Made by a program: the position numbers and the translations under genes
Assembly: GCA_018816885.1 (NCBI GenBank)
Contig: JAHIUS010000021.1
Span: forward strand, 1 to 64,000
Length of the DNA: 64,000 bases
DNA from: Patescibacteria group bacterium
GTDB taxonomy: Bacteria > Patescibacteriota > Gracilibacteria > UBA1369 > UBA12470
Direction: 5' to 3'
Shown: positions 8,903 through 19,512 of the stretch, one piece after another
Layout of the letters: each line of letters opens with the position of its first letter
Numbering within the stretch: the first letter of the stretch is position 1
The notes under the pieces: generated by a model
Told to the model about the DNA's origin: nothing
Database searches by the model: none
What the model saw: only the letters and a program-made list of their open reading frames with translations

Positions 8903-9262
8903 ATGAAGAAATTCACAGCGATCTTACTGCTCATCGGACTGATCAGTTTCAGCGGTTGTATTTTTGAGAAAAAAGGAGACGATACGGAAGGTTTAACAGA
9001 AGAAATCGAAGCTGTAGAAAACATCGAACCAAGCAAGGAAGCCAAAGAAATTCTCGAAGACACGGAAACTTATGCGGAAATCTTGATGGATGAAAAAGCG
9101 AAAAGTTCCGACTGCAACGACATCGACAACGCGGAAATCAAAGAAACTTGCGAGCAAAAATTCATCTACGACTCGGCTGTAGCGGCCAAAGATTCGTCAA
9201 AATGTGAGCAGCTCTCGGAACTTGCCGACCAAGAAATGTGCATGGCTGAGATTTTGGAGTAG
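8903..9262 (+). CDS. Small putative lipoprotein
   Basis: MKKFTAILLLIGLISFSGC lipobox. Confidence 0.65.
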   Translation: MKKFTAILLLIGLISFSGCIFEKKGDDTEGLTEEIEAVENIEPSKEAKEILEDTETYAEILMDEKAKSSDCNDIDNAEIKETCEQKFIYDSAVAAKDSSKCEQLSELADQEMCMAEILE

Positions 9263-9266
9263 GTTG

Positions 9267-10022
9267 TTATCGTCCACGATTTCCACCAAGATCAGGGCCA
9301 TCATTCTGTTCGGCAGGGATAGCTTCGGCTACGCCACCGACTTCAGCTTCCCCATCAGGGCTGAAACATAGTGCAAAGGCAGCAAGTCCGGACATATCAG
9401 TAATATATTTAGCGGTGCAGGTACCCAATGTTTCTTCTACGTAAAACGAATAAAGACCTGCCGGATAATCTGCATTGCCAGGCATGCCTGTAAACCCGCA
9501 ATCTATTGCAATATCACCCTCCTCGCAAGATGCTTGGATCCAGTAATATGCATCGTCATTAACACAAGCACCTTCAGAGCAAATTTCAACCACTCTATAA
9601 AAATTCCCGATCGAATCCGCCTCAAAACCTCCATCTACAACCAAATCGGCTCCAACGGTCAAATCTTCATCAACAGTTAGTCCTCCATCAACAGTCATAT
9701 TTGAATCAACATTCAAATTCCCCGACACATTGAAGTGCCCCAAAAAGTTCATACTGGCTGCAGTAGGCATTAATGTGCTGGCCTTCAAAATAGCCCCGCG
9801 AACGGTGCCGTCAATCGCTTGAACCATTTCTTCCGAAACGATCTTTCCCTCGGTATAAATTTCTCCTTCAAGAGGTTCTGTCCCGGGCTCCCCAACTTTT
9901 AACGCGGTGAAGTTAGGAATAACATCCTGCGCAATGGCAAGAGAAGCACATACGAAAGTCACTACAAAAACAGAAGCGACGAACGCAGCTAGAGCTTTTG
10001 GCACTTTGACGTGATTTTTCAT
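9267..10022 (-). CDS. Secreted protein with repeated V-D-G strand motifs
   Basis: Signal peptide; LNVDSNMTVDGGLTVDEDLTVGADLVVDGG. Confidence 0.6.
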   Translation of the reverse strand: MKNHVKVPKALAAFVASVFVVTFVCASLAIAQDVIPNFTALKVGEPGTEPLEGEIYTEGKIVSEEMVQAIDGTVRGAILKASTLMPTAASMNFLGHFNVSGNLNVDSNMTVDGGLTVDEDLTVGADLVVDGGFEADSIGNFYRVVEICSEGACVNDDAYYWIQASCEEGDIAIDCGFTGMPGNADYPAGLYSFYVEETLGTCTAKYITDMSGLAAFALCFSPDGEAEVGGVAEAIPAEQNDGPDLGGNRGR

Positions 10023-10121
10023 TTTTATTTTGGGTTAATTTTTGAAAACTTGCATAAATTATACTACAGCAGTTGCAACAGGACAATATCCAGTCATAAT
10101 TGCGCGTCTCGCTATAAAAGT

Positions 10122-10183
10122 TGTTTCGCGAAGCGAAACACAACAACCTACTGGGTACTGGGTACTTGAGACTTTTAACTAAT
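10122..10183. repeat. Hairpin plus heptad tract A
   Basis: TGTTTCGC-GAA-GCGAAACA then TACTGGG TACTGGG TACTTGA GACTTTT AACTAAT. Confidence 0.75.
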
Positions 10184-12497
10184 AAGCCAGCACAACAACC
10201 TTCGCCGCCTCACCCCTGGTCATATAACTCCCCGGTCCAAAAGTCGAGTCTTCATACCCGCTCACCAGACCTTCATCATAAGCTGTCATAACGTATTTGA
10301 AAAACCAATCCGTAACGGAAATATCCGAAAAAACTCCGCCCTCATGGCTTCCCCCCGTATCAATATCAAAAGCACCAAGAATAATCTTCATCGCTTCAGC
10401 TCGATTAACAGGTTCATTTGGGTCAAAAATACCGCCGTCATAGCCCAAAATAATTCCAAGCTCATAACCTTTTTCGACATATTTCCAGTGCCAATCCGCT
10501 TGCGAAACATCCGAGAAATAACCCTTATAACTCATCCCGTAAAGATTTAAATCCATAGTCTCCAAAACCACCTTCAAAAGCTCGGCGCGAGTAATGTTCT
10601 GATCCGGCATCATATCACCGGAATAACCTTTCATAACTCCCGCATCCTTAAGCTCATCAAGATAAGTTGACGCCCAGTGCAGATTAACAGTTTTCACAAT
10701 ACTCGAAACCTCGGAATCCGCATCTTTAACCTCCAATTTAACGAAAATCTCTCCAGTTCCGTCATCCTCATCAAAATAATGATCAGTGTCATCATCATGC
10801 CGCCAGCTTGTATCGTAAGTGATATCGTTTTCACCATTATAAGAAAAATCCCACCGAAACCACAGGTCGTCAAAATCGGTCTCCCCATCATAAGAATCGG
10901 AAGCATCAAAAGTAAAACTGGTTGAATAAGTGCCGGACTCAGGGGTAACAGTAAAGTCCGCATAAGGTGCGCTATTGGATAAAACGGTCACGCTTGAAGA
11001 AGATTCGTCGGTATGGCCCTCGGGGTCTTTGACCTGCATAACAACATCGTAAGTCCCGGGAGATTCGTAGTAGTAGTCCTCTCTTTTATAGGTAGAAAAA
11101 TTAGTGTCCCAGCTCCCATCCCCGTCAAAATCCCACCTCACCTCCAGATAAGGAGACTTGTACTGATCGTCCGAACAGGCCCCTGCATCGAATTCGAATT
11201 CAACTCCCGGAGTCGCCTGGTCCGACTCAACCTCGAATGCCGCTCTCGGAGCGGTATTGGTAACAATTCTGATGTCATAAGTGGCGGTTGATACATTCCC
11301 GTCCGAATCCCGAATCTCCATAGTTATCTCATACTCCCCGGGCTCGAAATACTGATGATAAGCCAACTTGGTGTCGGCAAAAGTCGTATCAAAGTCGCCA
11401 TCTCCCTCATAGTCCCATCTAACTTCCATCTGGCTACTGTAATCCTCGTCATCCGAAGAACTGCTCGCATTGAAAGTAAACTCGGTTGCGGTTGTCCCGA
11501 CATCGCTGTCCGCAAGATGGCTGTCCGAAGTTACCGTGAATTTAGCCTCAGGCGCCAATCCTGTCTCGGCAATTGTTATGGTAATTCGTGCTTCATCAGT
11601 ATATCCGTCCGAATTTTTAACCTGCAAAATCGCCTCATACTCTCCCGTTAGACCGTACTTGTGATCGACGGTTTCATCATTACTCCAATCCGTATCAAAA
11701 ATCCCATCCCCTTCGAAATCCCATCTGAATTCGGAAGCGTCGTAAGAAGAATTTTCGCTCGAAAAATAAAATCTGGTAGCCTCCGTGCCACTCGAAGGAT
11801 AATAACTTATCGAAGCCTCGGGGTAATCGGAAGTATAAACAACAATGTCGCCTCCGCTTGAAGCGTTAGAGGTCTCATAACCGTGAACAGTAGTCGTAGT
11901 CCCGTCAGGAGCCATTACTTCGAGAATAGGGGTGTAAGTCGAGCTGTCGCCGTAACTGTGCTCGATAATCTGCGCGCTCATGTAGTCCGTATCCCAAGTC
12001 TCATCCCCCTCGAAATCCCATCTATACTCGAACTCAGATATTACATAAGCGATATTGGTTGTCAGGTCGATATCAAAGGTAAAAACCGTGTTTATGTCGC
12101 CCTCCTCGGGAGTAACCTCAAACTCAACTTCATAAGGGATGTCGTCTTCAACTTCTATTTCCGTCCAGGCCGTATCCGTGTAGCCATCCTCATCTTTAAC
12201 CTCTACTCGAACAGTTTTATCTCCTGAGCTGGAAAACTTGTAAGTTGTACTATCTTCATTACCCCAATCCGTCCACTCTCCGCCATCTGTAGTAAAGCTC
12301 CACCTGTACTCAAGTCCGCTGGAAAACCCTCGGCTATCTATGGATCCTCCTGCATCAAAGGCGAAAACAGTCTCCAAAGAACCTCTGCTCGGCGAAACAG
12401 AAATGGAAGCTGTCGGCCCCAAGTCGGAAGCGATTACCGAGTAGGGGAACAGCGTCGCTACAAGAAAAAACAAAGATAAACGTGCAATATTTTTCAT
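10179..12497 (-). CDS. PKD-repeat surface protein with three C-terminal SLH domains
   Basis: Repeated YRWDFEGDG..DT...YEVxxxVKDxxG PKD units; SLH FSDVSQADWHWKYVEKGYELGIILGY. Confidence 0.85.
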   Translation of the reverse strand: MKNIARLSLFFLVATLFPYSVIASDLGPTASISVSPSRGSLETVFAFDAGGSIDSRGFSSGLEYRWSFTTDGGEWTDWGNEDSTTYKFSSSGDKTVRVEVKDEDGYTDTAWTEIEVEDDIPYEVEFEVTPEEGDINTVFTFDIDLTTNIAYVISEFEYRWDFEGDETWDTDYMSAQIIEHSYGDSSTYTPILEVMAPDGTTTTVHGYETSNASSGGDIVVYTSDYPEASISYYPSSGTEATRFYFSSENSSYDASEFRWDFEGDGIFDTDWSNDETVDHKYGLTGEYEAILQVKNSDGYTDEARITITIAETGLAPEAKFTVTSDSHLADSDVGTTATEFTFNASSSSDDEDYSSQMEVRWDYEGDGDFDTTFADTKLAYHQYFEPGEYEITMEIRDSDGNVSTATYDIRIVTNTAPRAAFEVESDQATPGVEFEFDAGACSDDQYKSPYLEVRWDFDGDGSWDTNFSTYKREDYYYESPGTYDVVMQVKDPEGHTDESSSSVTVLSNSAPYADFTVTPESGTYSTSFTFDASDSYDGETDFDDLWFRWDFSYNGENDITYDTSWRHDDDTDHYFDEDDGTGEIFVKLEVKDADSEVSSIVKTVNLHWASTYLDELKDAGVMKGYSGDMMPDQNITRAELLKVVLETMDLNLYGMSYKGYFSDVSQADWHWKYVEKGYELGIILGYDGGIFDPNEPVNRAEAMKIILGAFDIDTGGSHEGGVFSDISVTDWFFKYVMTAYDEGLVSGYEDSTFGPGSYMTRGEAAKVVVLAY

Positions 12498-12554
12498 GCC
12501 TCGATATTACAAGATAGGGCGATCTAAGGCCAGTCTCAAACTACAAATCAAGCC

Positions 12555-12643
12555 GTTTCGCCGTTAGGCGAAACACCACTTGCCCCGCTGGGAGGAAGGG
12601 CTCCATCCACTTGGTACTTGGAACTCATTACTCCTTACTACTA
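12555..12643. repeat. Hairpin plus heptad tract B
   Basis: GTTTCGCC-GTTA-GGCGAAAC; CACTTGG TACTTGG AACTCAT TACTCCT TACTACT. Confidence 0.75.
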
Positions 12644-14059
12644 ATACGCTTTCGCAAAATAAACACGTTGTTTAGCCTCCGCTCCGCAAAGTATGCACTT
12701 CCCTATATGCTCCTCCTCATCAATCACCCGAATAGTTGCCTTGGTTTCGTCCTGAATCTTCTGTTCGCAATCCTCAGATCCGCACCATCCGGCCAGAATG
12801 AACCCGCCTTTTTCCTCGAGAACAGTCTTGAATTCATCATAAGAATCGACTTTGCGAGTATTTTCTTTTTGAAAATTTAAAGCCTCTTCATACAAATTAT
12901 CCTGAATCTCATCAAGAAGCTTGGGAATAACCGTAAAAAGCTCAGATAATTCGTAAGTTTCTTTCTCGGAAGTGTCTCGACGCGCAACAATGCAAGAATT
13001 GTTTTCAAGATCACGAGGCCCGATCTCAAGCCTGATAGGAACACCTTTAACCTCCCACTGTGCGAACTTATAGCCCGGAGTTTGACCATCGCGATTGTCG
13101 ATTTCAACCCGAAAATTCTTCAAATCGGAAACAACTTGTTTCGCCGCATCCAAAATAGCGGTTTTATCCTCATCATTTCTAAAAATAGGCACAATTACAA
13201 CCTGGATAGGAGCGATCTTCGGAGGCATTTTGAGCCCTTTGTCATCGCCGTGACAAACGATGAGAGTTCCAACTAATCTGGTGGAAACCCCCCATGAAGT
13301 TTGCCAGACATCCTCAAGTTTGCCCTCCTCACTCTGATATTGGATATTAAACGACTTGGCGAAAGTTGTCCCGAGATTATGCGATGTTCCGGCCTGAATA
13401 GCCCTGCCGTCCTTGGCGAGAGCCTCTGTTGATAAGGTGTAAAGCGCCCCGGCGAACTTCTCTTTGTCACTCTTCTTGCCTGTTAGTACGGGCAAGGCCA
13501 AAGATTCACGATCAAAATCAATATACATATTAAGAGCGCGATGAGCCTCCTCATCAGCACCGGCTTTATCCTTGTGAACAGTATGTCCTTCCTGCCACAA
13601 GAATTCTGTAGTTCGCAAAAAAGGCCGTGTTCTCATCTCCCATCTCACAACATTCGCCCATTGATTTATAAGTAAAGGAAGATCTCGATAACTCTGAATC
13701 CAATCTGAAAAAGTATCGTACATAATAGTCTCGGAAGTCGGACGGACAATAAGCTTTTCGGCAAGTTCTTTCCCACCGCCGTGCGTTACAACCGCACATT
13801 CAGGAGCGAACCCTTCAACATGATCTTTCTCGCGTTGTAGGAGGCTTTCAGGAATAAAAAGAGGGAAATACACATTCTTGACCCCGGCCTCCTTGATTCG
13901 GCGATCCAAATCTTTCTGCATATTCTCCCAAATCGCATATCCGTAAGGCTTGATTACCATACAGCCCTTGACTTTGGAGTAGTCGGCAAGCTCCGCCTCC
14001 TTAACAATATCAAGGTACCATTGTGAGAAATCTTCAGACTGAGGTGTGATTCTGGACAT
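12641..14059 (-). CDS. proS: Prolyl-tRNA synthetase (archaeal/eukaryote-like short form)
   Basis: SQWYLDIVKEAELADYSKVKGCMVIKPYGYAIWENMQ; RPTSET; start moved to MSRITPQ. Confidence 0.93.
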   Translation of the reverse strand: MSRITPQSEDFSQWYLDIVKEAELADYSKVKGCMVIKPYGYAIWENMQKDLDRRIKEAGVKNVYFPLFIPESLLQREKDHVEGFAPECAVVTHGGGKELAEKLIVRPTSETIMYDTFSDWIQSYRDLPLLINQWANVVRWEMRTRPFLRTTEFLWQEGHTVHKDKAGADEEAHRALNMYIDFDRESLALPVLTGKKSDKEKFAGALYTLSTEALAKDGRAIQAGTSHNLGTTFAKSFNIQYQSEEGKLEDVWQTSWGVSTRLVGTLIVCHGDDKGLKMPPKIAPIQVVIVPIFRNDEDKTAILDAAKQVVSDLKNFRVEIDNRDGQTPGYKFAQWEVKGVPIRLEIGPRDLENNSCIVARRDTSEKETYELSELFTVIPKLLDEIQDNLYEEALNFQKENTRKVDSYDEFKTVLEEKGGFILAGWCGSEDCEQKIQDETKATIRVIDEEEHIGKCILCGAEAKQRVYFAKAY

Positions 14060-14133
14060 ACTTTTAAAAATTGTTGTTTCGCCGAACAATTTTATAGGAA
14101 AACCGAAGGAATTTCTACCTCAAATATTGAGAG

Positions 14134-14403
14134 CTACGCAGTTTCGCCAAGAATTTTGTCGACGGCTGCTTGAATTCTCGCTACAACAACGGCACATTTC
14201 TTTGCATCTTCTGAATCAGGGGTTGCTGCGATATCTTTTTCAAGACGAGGCAAAATCAAATTATTCATATTTTCAGCAAATTCTCTTAGCTCTGAGTCAC
14301 CCCGTTCAAGTGCATCAGCCGCTTGATCCAAACCGGTTTGAATTTCTGCGTTGTTAGCCCAGCTTTCCAGAGTAATGTTTTCAGCAGTAAGTTCTGCACC
14401 CAT
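14134..14403 (-). CDS. Hypothetical helical protein
   Basis: Intact ORF between two same-strand genes. Confidence 0.4.
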   Translation of the reverse strand: MGAELTAENITLESWANNAEIQTGLDQAADALERGDSELREFAENMNNLILPRLEKDIAATPDSEDAKKCAVVVARIQAAVDKILGETA

Positions 14404-14470
14404 AATAATTTTTATTAAAAAAATAGGGAGTGAATATATCTGTTATCACTGTTAATGTCAAACAATGAAA

Positions 14471-16258
14471 TTAATCTTCCACTAATTTAATCTTAATATT
14501 CTCAGCCACACTCGGGATAGTCGGCGCCCAAACGGGCCAAGACTTTATCTCAACAGTGTTGACCTCGGATAAATTTTGGATATATTCCTCAGCCTCTTTA
14601 ACCGGTTTACCGGCAATATGGTCCTTGATCTTCTTAACAAGCCGAGCCCCACTCTCTTCGGAAGGATCCAGTACATACTCCTCAATGCCTTTGATCGAGG
14701 CGGTAATCTTGATCTTTTTTGCCGAATCATCGATTTCAAAAATATCATGATAAAGAGAACTCTCGTCTATAGAGTTAAGCTGCTTCTCGGGGCTTTTACG
14801 CAATTTCAGCTCATTTCTCAAAATATTCACAAGCTCATCATGATTGTAGGCAATTCCGGAAACATCCATATAACCCGTAACTTGAAAAGTATCCATTAAT
14901 TCACCCTCAACTTCAGGCAGGCTGATAACAACAGTGCTCGTATCAAAAGCAAAACCTCCGGTTAGAAGATCCAAATTAGTTCCTTGTTCAAGATTGAGAC
15001 GGTCAACCTCGGCCTGCAAAGTTTCTCCAACCTTATCATAAAGCTCGGACTCAACTCTGAGATAAGCCGCATCCAAATCTTCCTCAAGAACATATTTTGT
15101 GACAATAGTTTCTCCTCCCGATAAATCTGCAACGTTCTCGCCATACAAAGAGGTTTGACTCGAAGCCCTGAGCCCCGGAAGAATGAAGTGAGTTCCGGCC
15201 TCAAGATTTCCGCGAGCACCGATAACATCGTCATAAGCATCAAACTCATCCGCAACAACATAAACATCGAGCTTCCCCGGAGCCAAATCCGTGGCTGCGG
15301 GAACAGACGCAAACTGCTGCGTCCTGAAAACAACTCCGTCAGGGCTTTGTAGTCGAGTAAATGCCACAAGATCCCACTTGTAATCGGCCTCGTTTGTAAG
15401 AGTTATAGTTCCGGTAGAATTTTCACCGCTGAACAGCTCGCCGGTAGCGTCGTAAGTGATAGTAACCTCGGCGGTTGTCTCAATTTCATAAGAAGCGATC
15501 ATATGAGAAGGGTGTGAGTCCAATTCAGAAGCATTTAGTACGGAATCTGCAAGAGTGATATTGGCGCTGGCCTCGAGAACATTCGATTCAGGAGTAACAT
15601 AGATAGTTGCCCCGGGCAAAGCAACATAGAAGATAACAAGCAACATGGTAACGCTCGCGATCATGAGTGTTGTCATCGCTTTTCTGTTCGGACCACCCGG
15701 GATAGAGAACTTTTTTTTCTCCTTTACGGCTTTGCGGTATTTTTTTTGGATATCCCATAAGGATTTCAGGTTGAATGCCCCTTTCTTCTTATTCTCTTTG
15801 AAATTTTTCACAAGCTCAAGGATAGAAAGCCTCTTGCTTGGTAGTCTTTCAGGCGAAATCTCTTCATATTCATTGGAAGTTGCAGTAATTGGCTGAATTT
15901 TGAGCTCGGGATTGAGTATCTCCTTTGTGATTTTCGAGTCGTCATCTATTTTGTCGTAAACCTTGATTCCAGCTTGAAAAGCCAGCTTGGTGCCGACCGG
16001 ATCGTTCGTGATTACATAGAGTGTTTTTTCGTCCTCCTCCAGTTTCTTTTTTAAAATTTTCAAATTAACAACGCTTTCAAGAAGAACCGCGCGTCTTGGG
16101 ACAACCAGGTAAATATCATTGAATCGGAACTGCTTAACCCGGTCGTAAACGGAAGTGATTTCTTCGTCCAGCTCGATATAAACGACCTTCTTTTTGGTCA
16201 CTTTCTTAATCGGCTCATCTTCCGGGTTTTCTTTGATTTTTGATTTTTGATCTGTCAT
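14471..16258 (-). CDS. Single-TM protein with baseplate-J-like extracellular region
   Basis: TM MTTLMIASVTMLLVIFYVALPGATIYVTP; GTITLTNEADYKWDLVAFTRLQSPDGVVFRTQQ resembles baseplate-J repeats; adjacent to PilM/FtsA-like gene. Confidence 0.5.
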   Translation of the reverse strand: MTDQKSKIKENPEDEPIKKVTKKKVVYIELDEEITSVYDRVKQFRFNDIYLVVPRRAVLLESVVNLKILKKKLEEDEKTLYVITNDPVGTKLAFQAGIKVYDKIDDDSKITKEILNPELKIQPITATSNEYEEISPERLPSKRLSILELVKNFKENKKKGAFNLKSLWDIQKKYRKAVKEKKKFSIPGGPNRKAMTTLMIASVTMLLVIFYVALPGATIYVTPESNVLEASANITLADSVLNASELDSHPSHMIASYEIETTAEVTITYDATGELFSGENSTGTITLTNEADYKWDLVAFTRLQSPDGVVFRTQQFASVPAATDLAPGKLDVYVVADEFDAYDDVIGARGNLEAGTHFILPGLRASSQTSLYGENVADLSGGETIVTKYVLEEDLDAAYLRVESELYDKVGETLQAEVDRLNLEQGTNLDLLTGGFAFDTSTVVISLPEVEGELMDTFQVTGYMDVSGIAYNHDELVNILRNELKLRKSPEKQLNSIDESSLYHDIFEIDDSAKKIKITASIKGIEEYVLDPSEESGARLVKKIKDHIAGKPVKEAEEYIQNLSEVNTVEIKSWPVWAPTIPSVAENIKIKLVED

Positions 16259-16305
16259 CTTTGATTTTTTCTATGATCTGGAGTCTATGATCTGGAGTCT
16301 AAACC
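16231..16305. repeat. Heptad tract L (CTTTGAT / CTGGAGT words)
   Basis: CTTTGAT TTTTGAT TTTTGAT CTGTCAT CTTTGAT (TTTTT) CTATGAT CTGGAGT CTATGAT CTGGAGT CTAAACC. Confidence 0.75.
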
Positions 16306-17555
16306 TGCATTAAACGAACAACTTTTCGAAGCAACTTTGTTAGAACCTTCTCTTCACCGGCAAGCTCAAGCGCAAGATTTGCGAGAGCCATAGGTGTTAT
16401 GTCTTGGGAATCTTTTAGTTTTTTTGTTTCGTCGATTATATTACTGACATGTTTAGGTTTTAGGAAGCTGACTTGCGGTTTCCTCGCAAAAGGAAGGTTT
16501 TTGTGCCAATCCTTTGAGTCCAAAACCTGCTTGATTTCCGGAAGGTGAGAACCTCCTCCGCAAAGATAGATTTGAGAAGGAAGAATATCCACATTGACGA
16601 ACTCGGAAAGAGTGAGGGCCACTCCCGTTAGCCATACCTCGCAGTCGCTTGTCATCGCACTCTGTACAATCTTATGGGACTGCTTCTCAAGTTTGTTGCT
16701 GGAATAGGCAAGTTTGATCTCTTCCGCTTCCTGGAAAGAAACATTGAGACTCTGAGCCAGACGTTTGGTGAAAGTGCGTCCACCGAGGGTGAACATTTTT
16801 GTTCCTTCAACACCACCATCTCTAACAATCGCTATATCTGTAGTTCCGCCCCCAATATCGATAAAAATCGCACTGAAATTCCCCGCATCTTCATGACCCA
16901 TACAACGCGCAACCGCATAAGGTTCGGCTGTAATCGCCAGAAGGTCCATGTCGAGCTCCGCCGCAATAGTTTGCAAAGCCCCGAAATGAATAAGAGGAGC
17001 AAAAGCATTGAAGACGCTCATTACAACCTCTTTACCCTGGAATCCAACAGGATTAGAAACCTTATAACCATCAATCCGAACATCAACAATCGCCGCATTC
17101 ACAAGCTTCACATCGATCTCATTGTAGCCGCTCTCATAAGCAAGTTGGGCGCGAACCTGGTCAAAAGCTTTCCACTGAACCTTGTGGACAATATTCTTGA
17201 GCTCTTCAATATTGATCTTGGTGTGAGGGTCTGCCCTGGTATATTTCACGGTCGAAGTGGCGCCTTTCACAAGTTCACCGGCAATCCCCATAACAAGCTG
17301 TTCCGCATGAACGCCCGCCATTTTCTCGGCTTCATAAATAGCTTCGCGCGCATTCTCAATAACCCCCGATATATCTGTTACAACACCGCTCTGCATCTCC
17401 CCAAGGTTCTGACGACGCCAGCCAACTCCCAGAACTGTCCCGGTCTTCCCGCGCGCATCGCAAAGAAGAGCCTTAACAAATTCAGTCCCAATATCAAGGG
17501 CCAAAAAATAATGACCCGCCTGGGTGCCTGATTTACGCTTAAAAAAATCGAACAT
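16299..17555 (-). CDS. PilM/FtsA-like actin-fold ATPase
   Basis: LALDIGTEFVKALL, IFIDIGGGTTDIAIV, YLCGGGSHLPEI. Confidence 0.8.
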   Translation of the reverse strand: MFDFFKRKSGTQAGHYFLALDIGTEFVKALLCDARGKTGTVLGVGWRRQNLGEMQSGVVTDISGVIENAREAIYEAEKMAGVHAEQLVMGIAGELVKGATSTVKYTRADPHTKINIEELKNIVHKVQWKAFDQVRAQLAYESGYNEIDVKLVNAAIVDVRIDGYKVSNPVGFQGKEVVMSVFNAFAPLIHFGALQTIAAELDMDLLAITAEPYAVARCMGHEDAGNFSAIFIDIGGGTTDIAIVRDGGVEGTKMFTLGGRTFTKRLAQSLNVSFQEAEEIKLAYSSNKLEKQSHKIVQSAMTSDCEVWLTGVALTLSEFVNVDILPSQIYLCGGGSHLPEIKQVLDSKDWHKNLPFARKPQVSFLKPKHVSNIIDETKKLKDSQDITPMALANLALELAGEEKVLTKLLRKVVRLMQV

Positions 17556-17663
17556 TCGGAAAAATTAGAGCTTTATAAATTTACTCGAAAGTGCGGCCGA
17601 AGGCCAGCACAAAAACTAACTCGCTCGAAGAGCTCCAAGTGGGGCAGAAGTACAAGATTAAAA

Positions 17664-18326
17664 TTACAGAGCGACTTGATTCACAAGTGCTCTCATATTT
17701 TCAGCAAAAACTGTCACAATATCTCCGGTTTGTGCATAATACTTGGGTGGTGTTATTAAACCTGTCCCGGCAAGAATCACAGTGCCCGCGGGAAGGCTTG
17801 TGTCAATATCTTTCGATTTGTCCAGCATGCCGGCTTTAACAAGTTTGCGATGACATTCGATGATCTTGGACGGTAGCGCAGGAAACTCAAGGCGTCGTCG
17901 CTGAGTACTATAAGTATGATCATAAATAATCTTGCCCTCTCGTTCGATTTTCAGCCCGATATCAATGTCATCAACATCCATGTCGACAAATTCATCAGAA
18001 AGTCCCAGGCTTCCGGGCCAGCACTTGCCATCATAAGTGGAGTTGCCAAGCTCAATATCCGCAGCTGTAAGATCATTGGCCAATGCGAACCCAATAATCT
18101 GATAATTTTCCCCAAGAAGGATAGCAAGCTCAGGTTCATACCAATGTTTTTTTGCATTAGGATTTAGTCGTAAAGACTCTCCGCCTCGAGCAATATCGGA
18201 AGGTCTTTCAATCTTTTTAAAAAAAGAAAAATCTCTATTGAGCGAACTATGATTTTTCCTCCGGGCAAGGCGTGAACGAACTTTTTGACTAATATTGTAA
18301 GTATACGCGCAGCCAATTACTTGCAT
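17664..18326 (-). CDS. Fumarylacetoacetate hydrolase (FAH) family protein
   Basis: WYEPELAILLGENYQIIGFALANDLTAADIE; GTVILAGTGLITPP. Confidence 0.75.
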   Translation of the reverse strand: MQVIGCAYTYNISQKVRSRLARRKNHSSLNRDFSFFKKIERPSDIARGGESLRLNPNAKKHWYEPELAILLGENYQIIGFALANDLTAADIELGNSTYDGKCWPGSLGLSDEFVDMDVDDIDIGLKIEREGKIIYDHTYSTQRRRLEFPALPSKIIECHRKLVKAGMLDKSKDIDTSLPAGTVILAGTGLITPPKYYAQTGDIVTVFAENMRALVNQVAL

Positions 18327-19426
18327 TTGTATTTTGCAGTTAATTCTTGACGAGTTTTGCAGCGAACTCTAAGCAAAGCCAAGTCAGATTCAAGATCTGA
18401 ACCCGTAATCATTGTATTCAAAATCCTCCCAAGAATATGCCCCGTAATTTGGGTCAAATCCGCTGCAATATCCTCGGATTCAGTATTAAAACAAACAGGA
18501 TGGACATTCATAAGCTTGCGTCGTGCAACTTTAATAACCCTTTGAACCCGCAGATCTTCCAAGTCCATTGCAAATACGATCTCAACATCGTTTTCTTGAC
18601 CATTATCATCAATCTCAACCGCAAGATTGAAGTCCTCCCCTCCATCATTACTTACTCCTGTTAGGTGGTAAGACAAAAGCCCTGTATTGACATTATTGCT
18701 GAGCCTTTTTTCAGCCCCTTGGAAAGCATCCCATTTAAAATTATGAGTCGTATGACCGGCACTTATGGAAATAGCTGCAGAATCGGGAGCGTCAATCCTG
18801 ACAGTATTCCCGGATTGGAACGCATCGAATACATCACTGGCGATTTCGTGAACTTGAGAATCGATTATAGACACAAGGCCATCTTGAATTTTATCCGGAT
18901 AATCCAAGTCAGCTCTTACGGCAGCATGTATCAAGGCTTGAGCAATATCTTCTGAAATCTGCTGATCTTTTGAAGGAATAACAACAGGAAAGTCAGAAAT
19001 TTCGGCAACTTCTCCTTGGCCGGAGATGGAAATCGTCCGTATATCCATTTCTCGGCACAACCTGCAAGCTTCATTGATATTTTTAGAATTTCCGCTGGCA
19101 GAAATTAAGAAAACCAAGTCTCCGGGCCTGGCCGACCTCTTGATTCGCGGATTGAATAGCTGGTCAATAGGTGTATTAGTCTTTGGATTCCCGTAAGTGT
19201 CGAACTGATATTCATCACTAATTTCATCTTCAATCGTATACAAAAGATGCTCTGCTATCGCCTCACTCCCGCCATTTCCAAATGCAAATATACGGCCTTC
19301 TCTCCGAATGACTTTTTCGATTTCCCGACTAATTTGAGATATTACATCAGGAGATATAGCCTCCAGCCCCTCAATCAATCGAGGCTTGTAATAGTCTCCC
19401 GGAAATGTGTGCATAGCATTTTTCAT
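18317..19426 (-). CDS. Two-domain SIS protein, paralogue of 491..1624
   Basis: Extended identity with 491..1624 over full length. Confidence 0.8.
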   Translation of the reverse strand: MKNAMHTFPGDYYKPRLIEGLEAISPDVISQISREIEKVIRREGRIFAFGNGGSEAIAEHLLYTIEDEISDEYQFDTYGNPKTNTPIDQLFNPRIKRSARPGDLVFLISASGNSKNINEACRLCREMDIRTISISGQGEVAEISDFPVVIPSKDQQISEDIAQALIHAAVRADLDYPDKIQDGLVSIIDSQVHEIASDVFDAFQSGNTVRIDAPDSAAISISAGHTTHNFKWDAFQGAEKRLSNNVNTGLLSYHLTGVSNDGGEDFNLAVEIDDNGQENDVEIVFAMDLEDLRVQRVIKVARRKLMNVHPVCFNTESEDIAADLTQITGHILGRILNTMITGSDLESDLALLRVRCKTRQELTAKYKCK

Positions 19427-19512
19427 AGTCCAAAATTCTATAAAAAAAACGCCGGTTTTTCAAAACCCACGCACCGAAAAACACGCCTAAATCTATCAAT
19501 TCAACCTGTTAT

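Noticed and set aside
16674-17531. 285-aa ORF antisense to the PilM-like gene
   Set aside because: Spurious antisense frame; no signal, domain or start context
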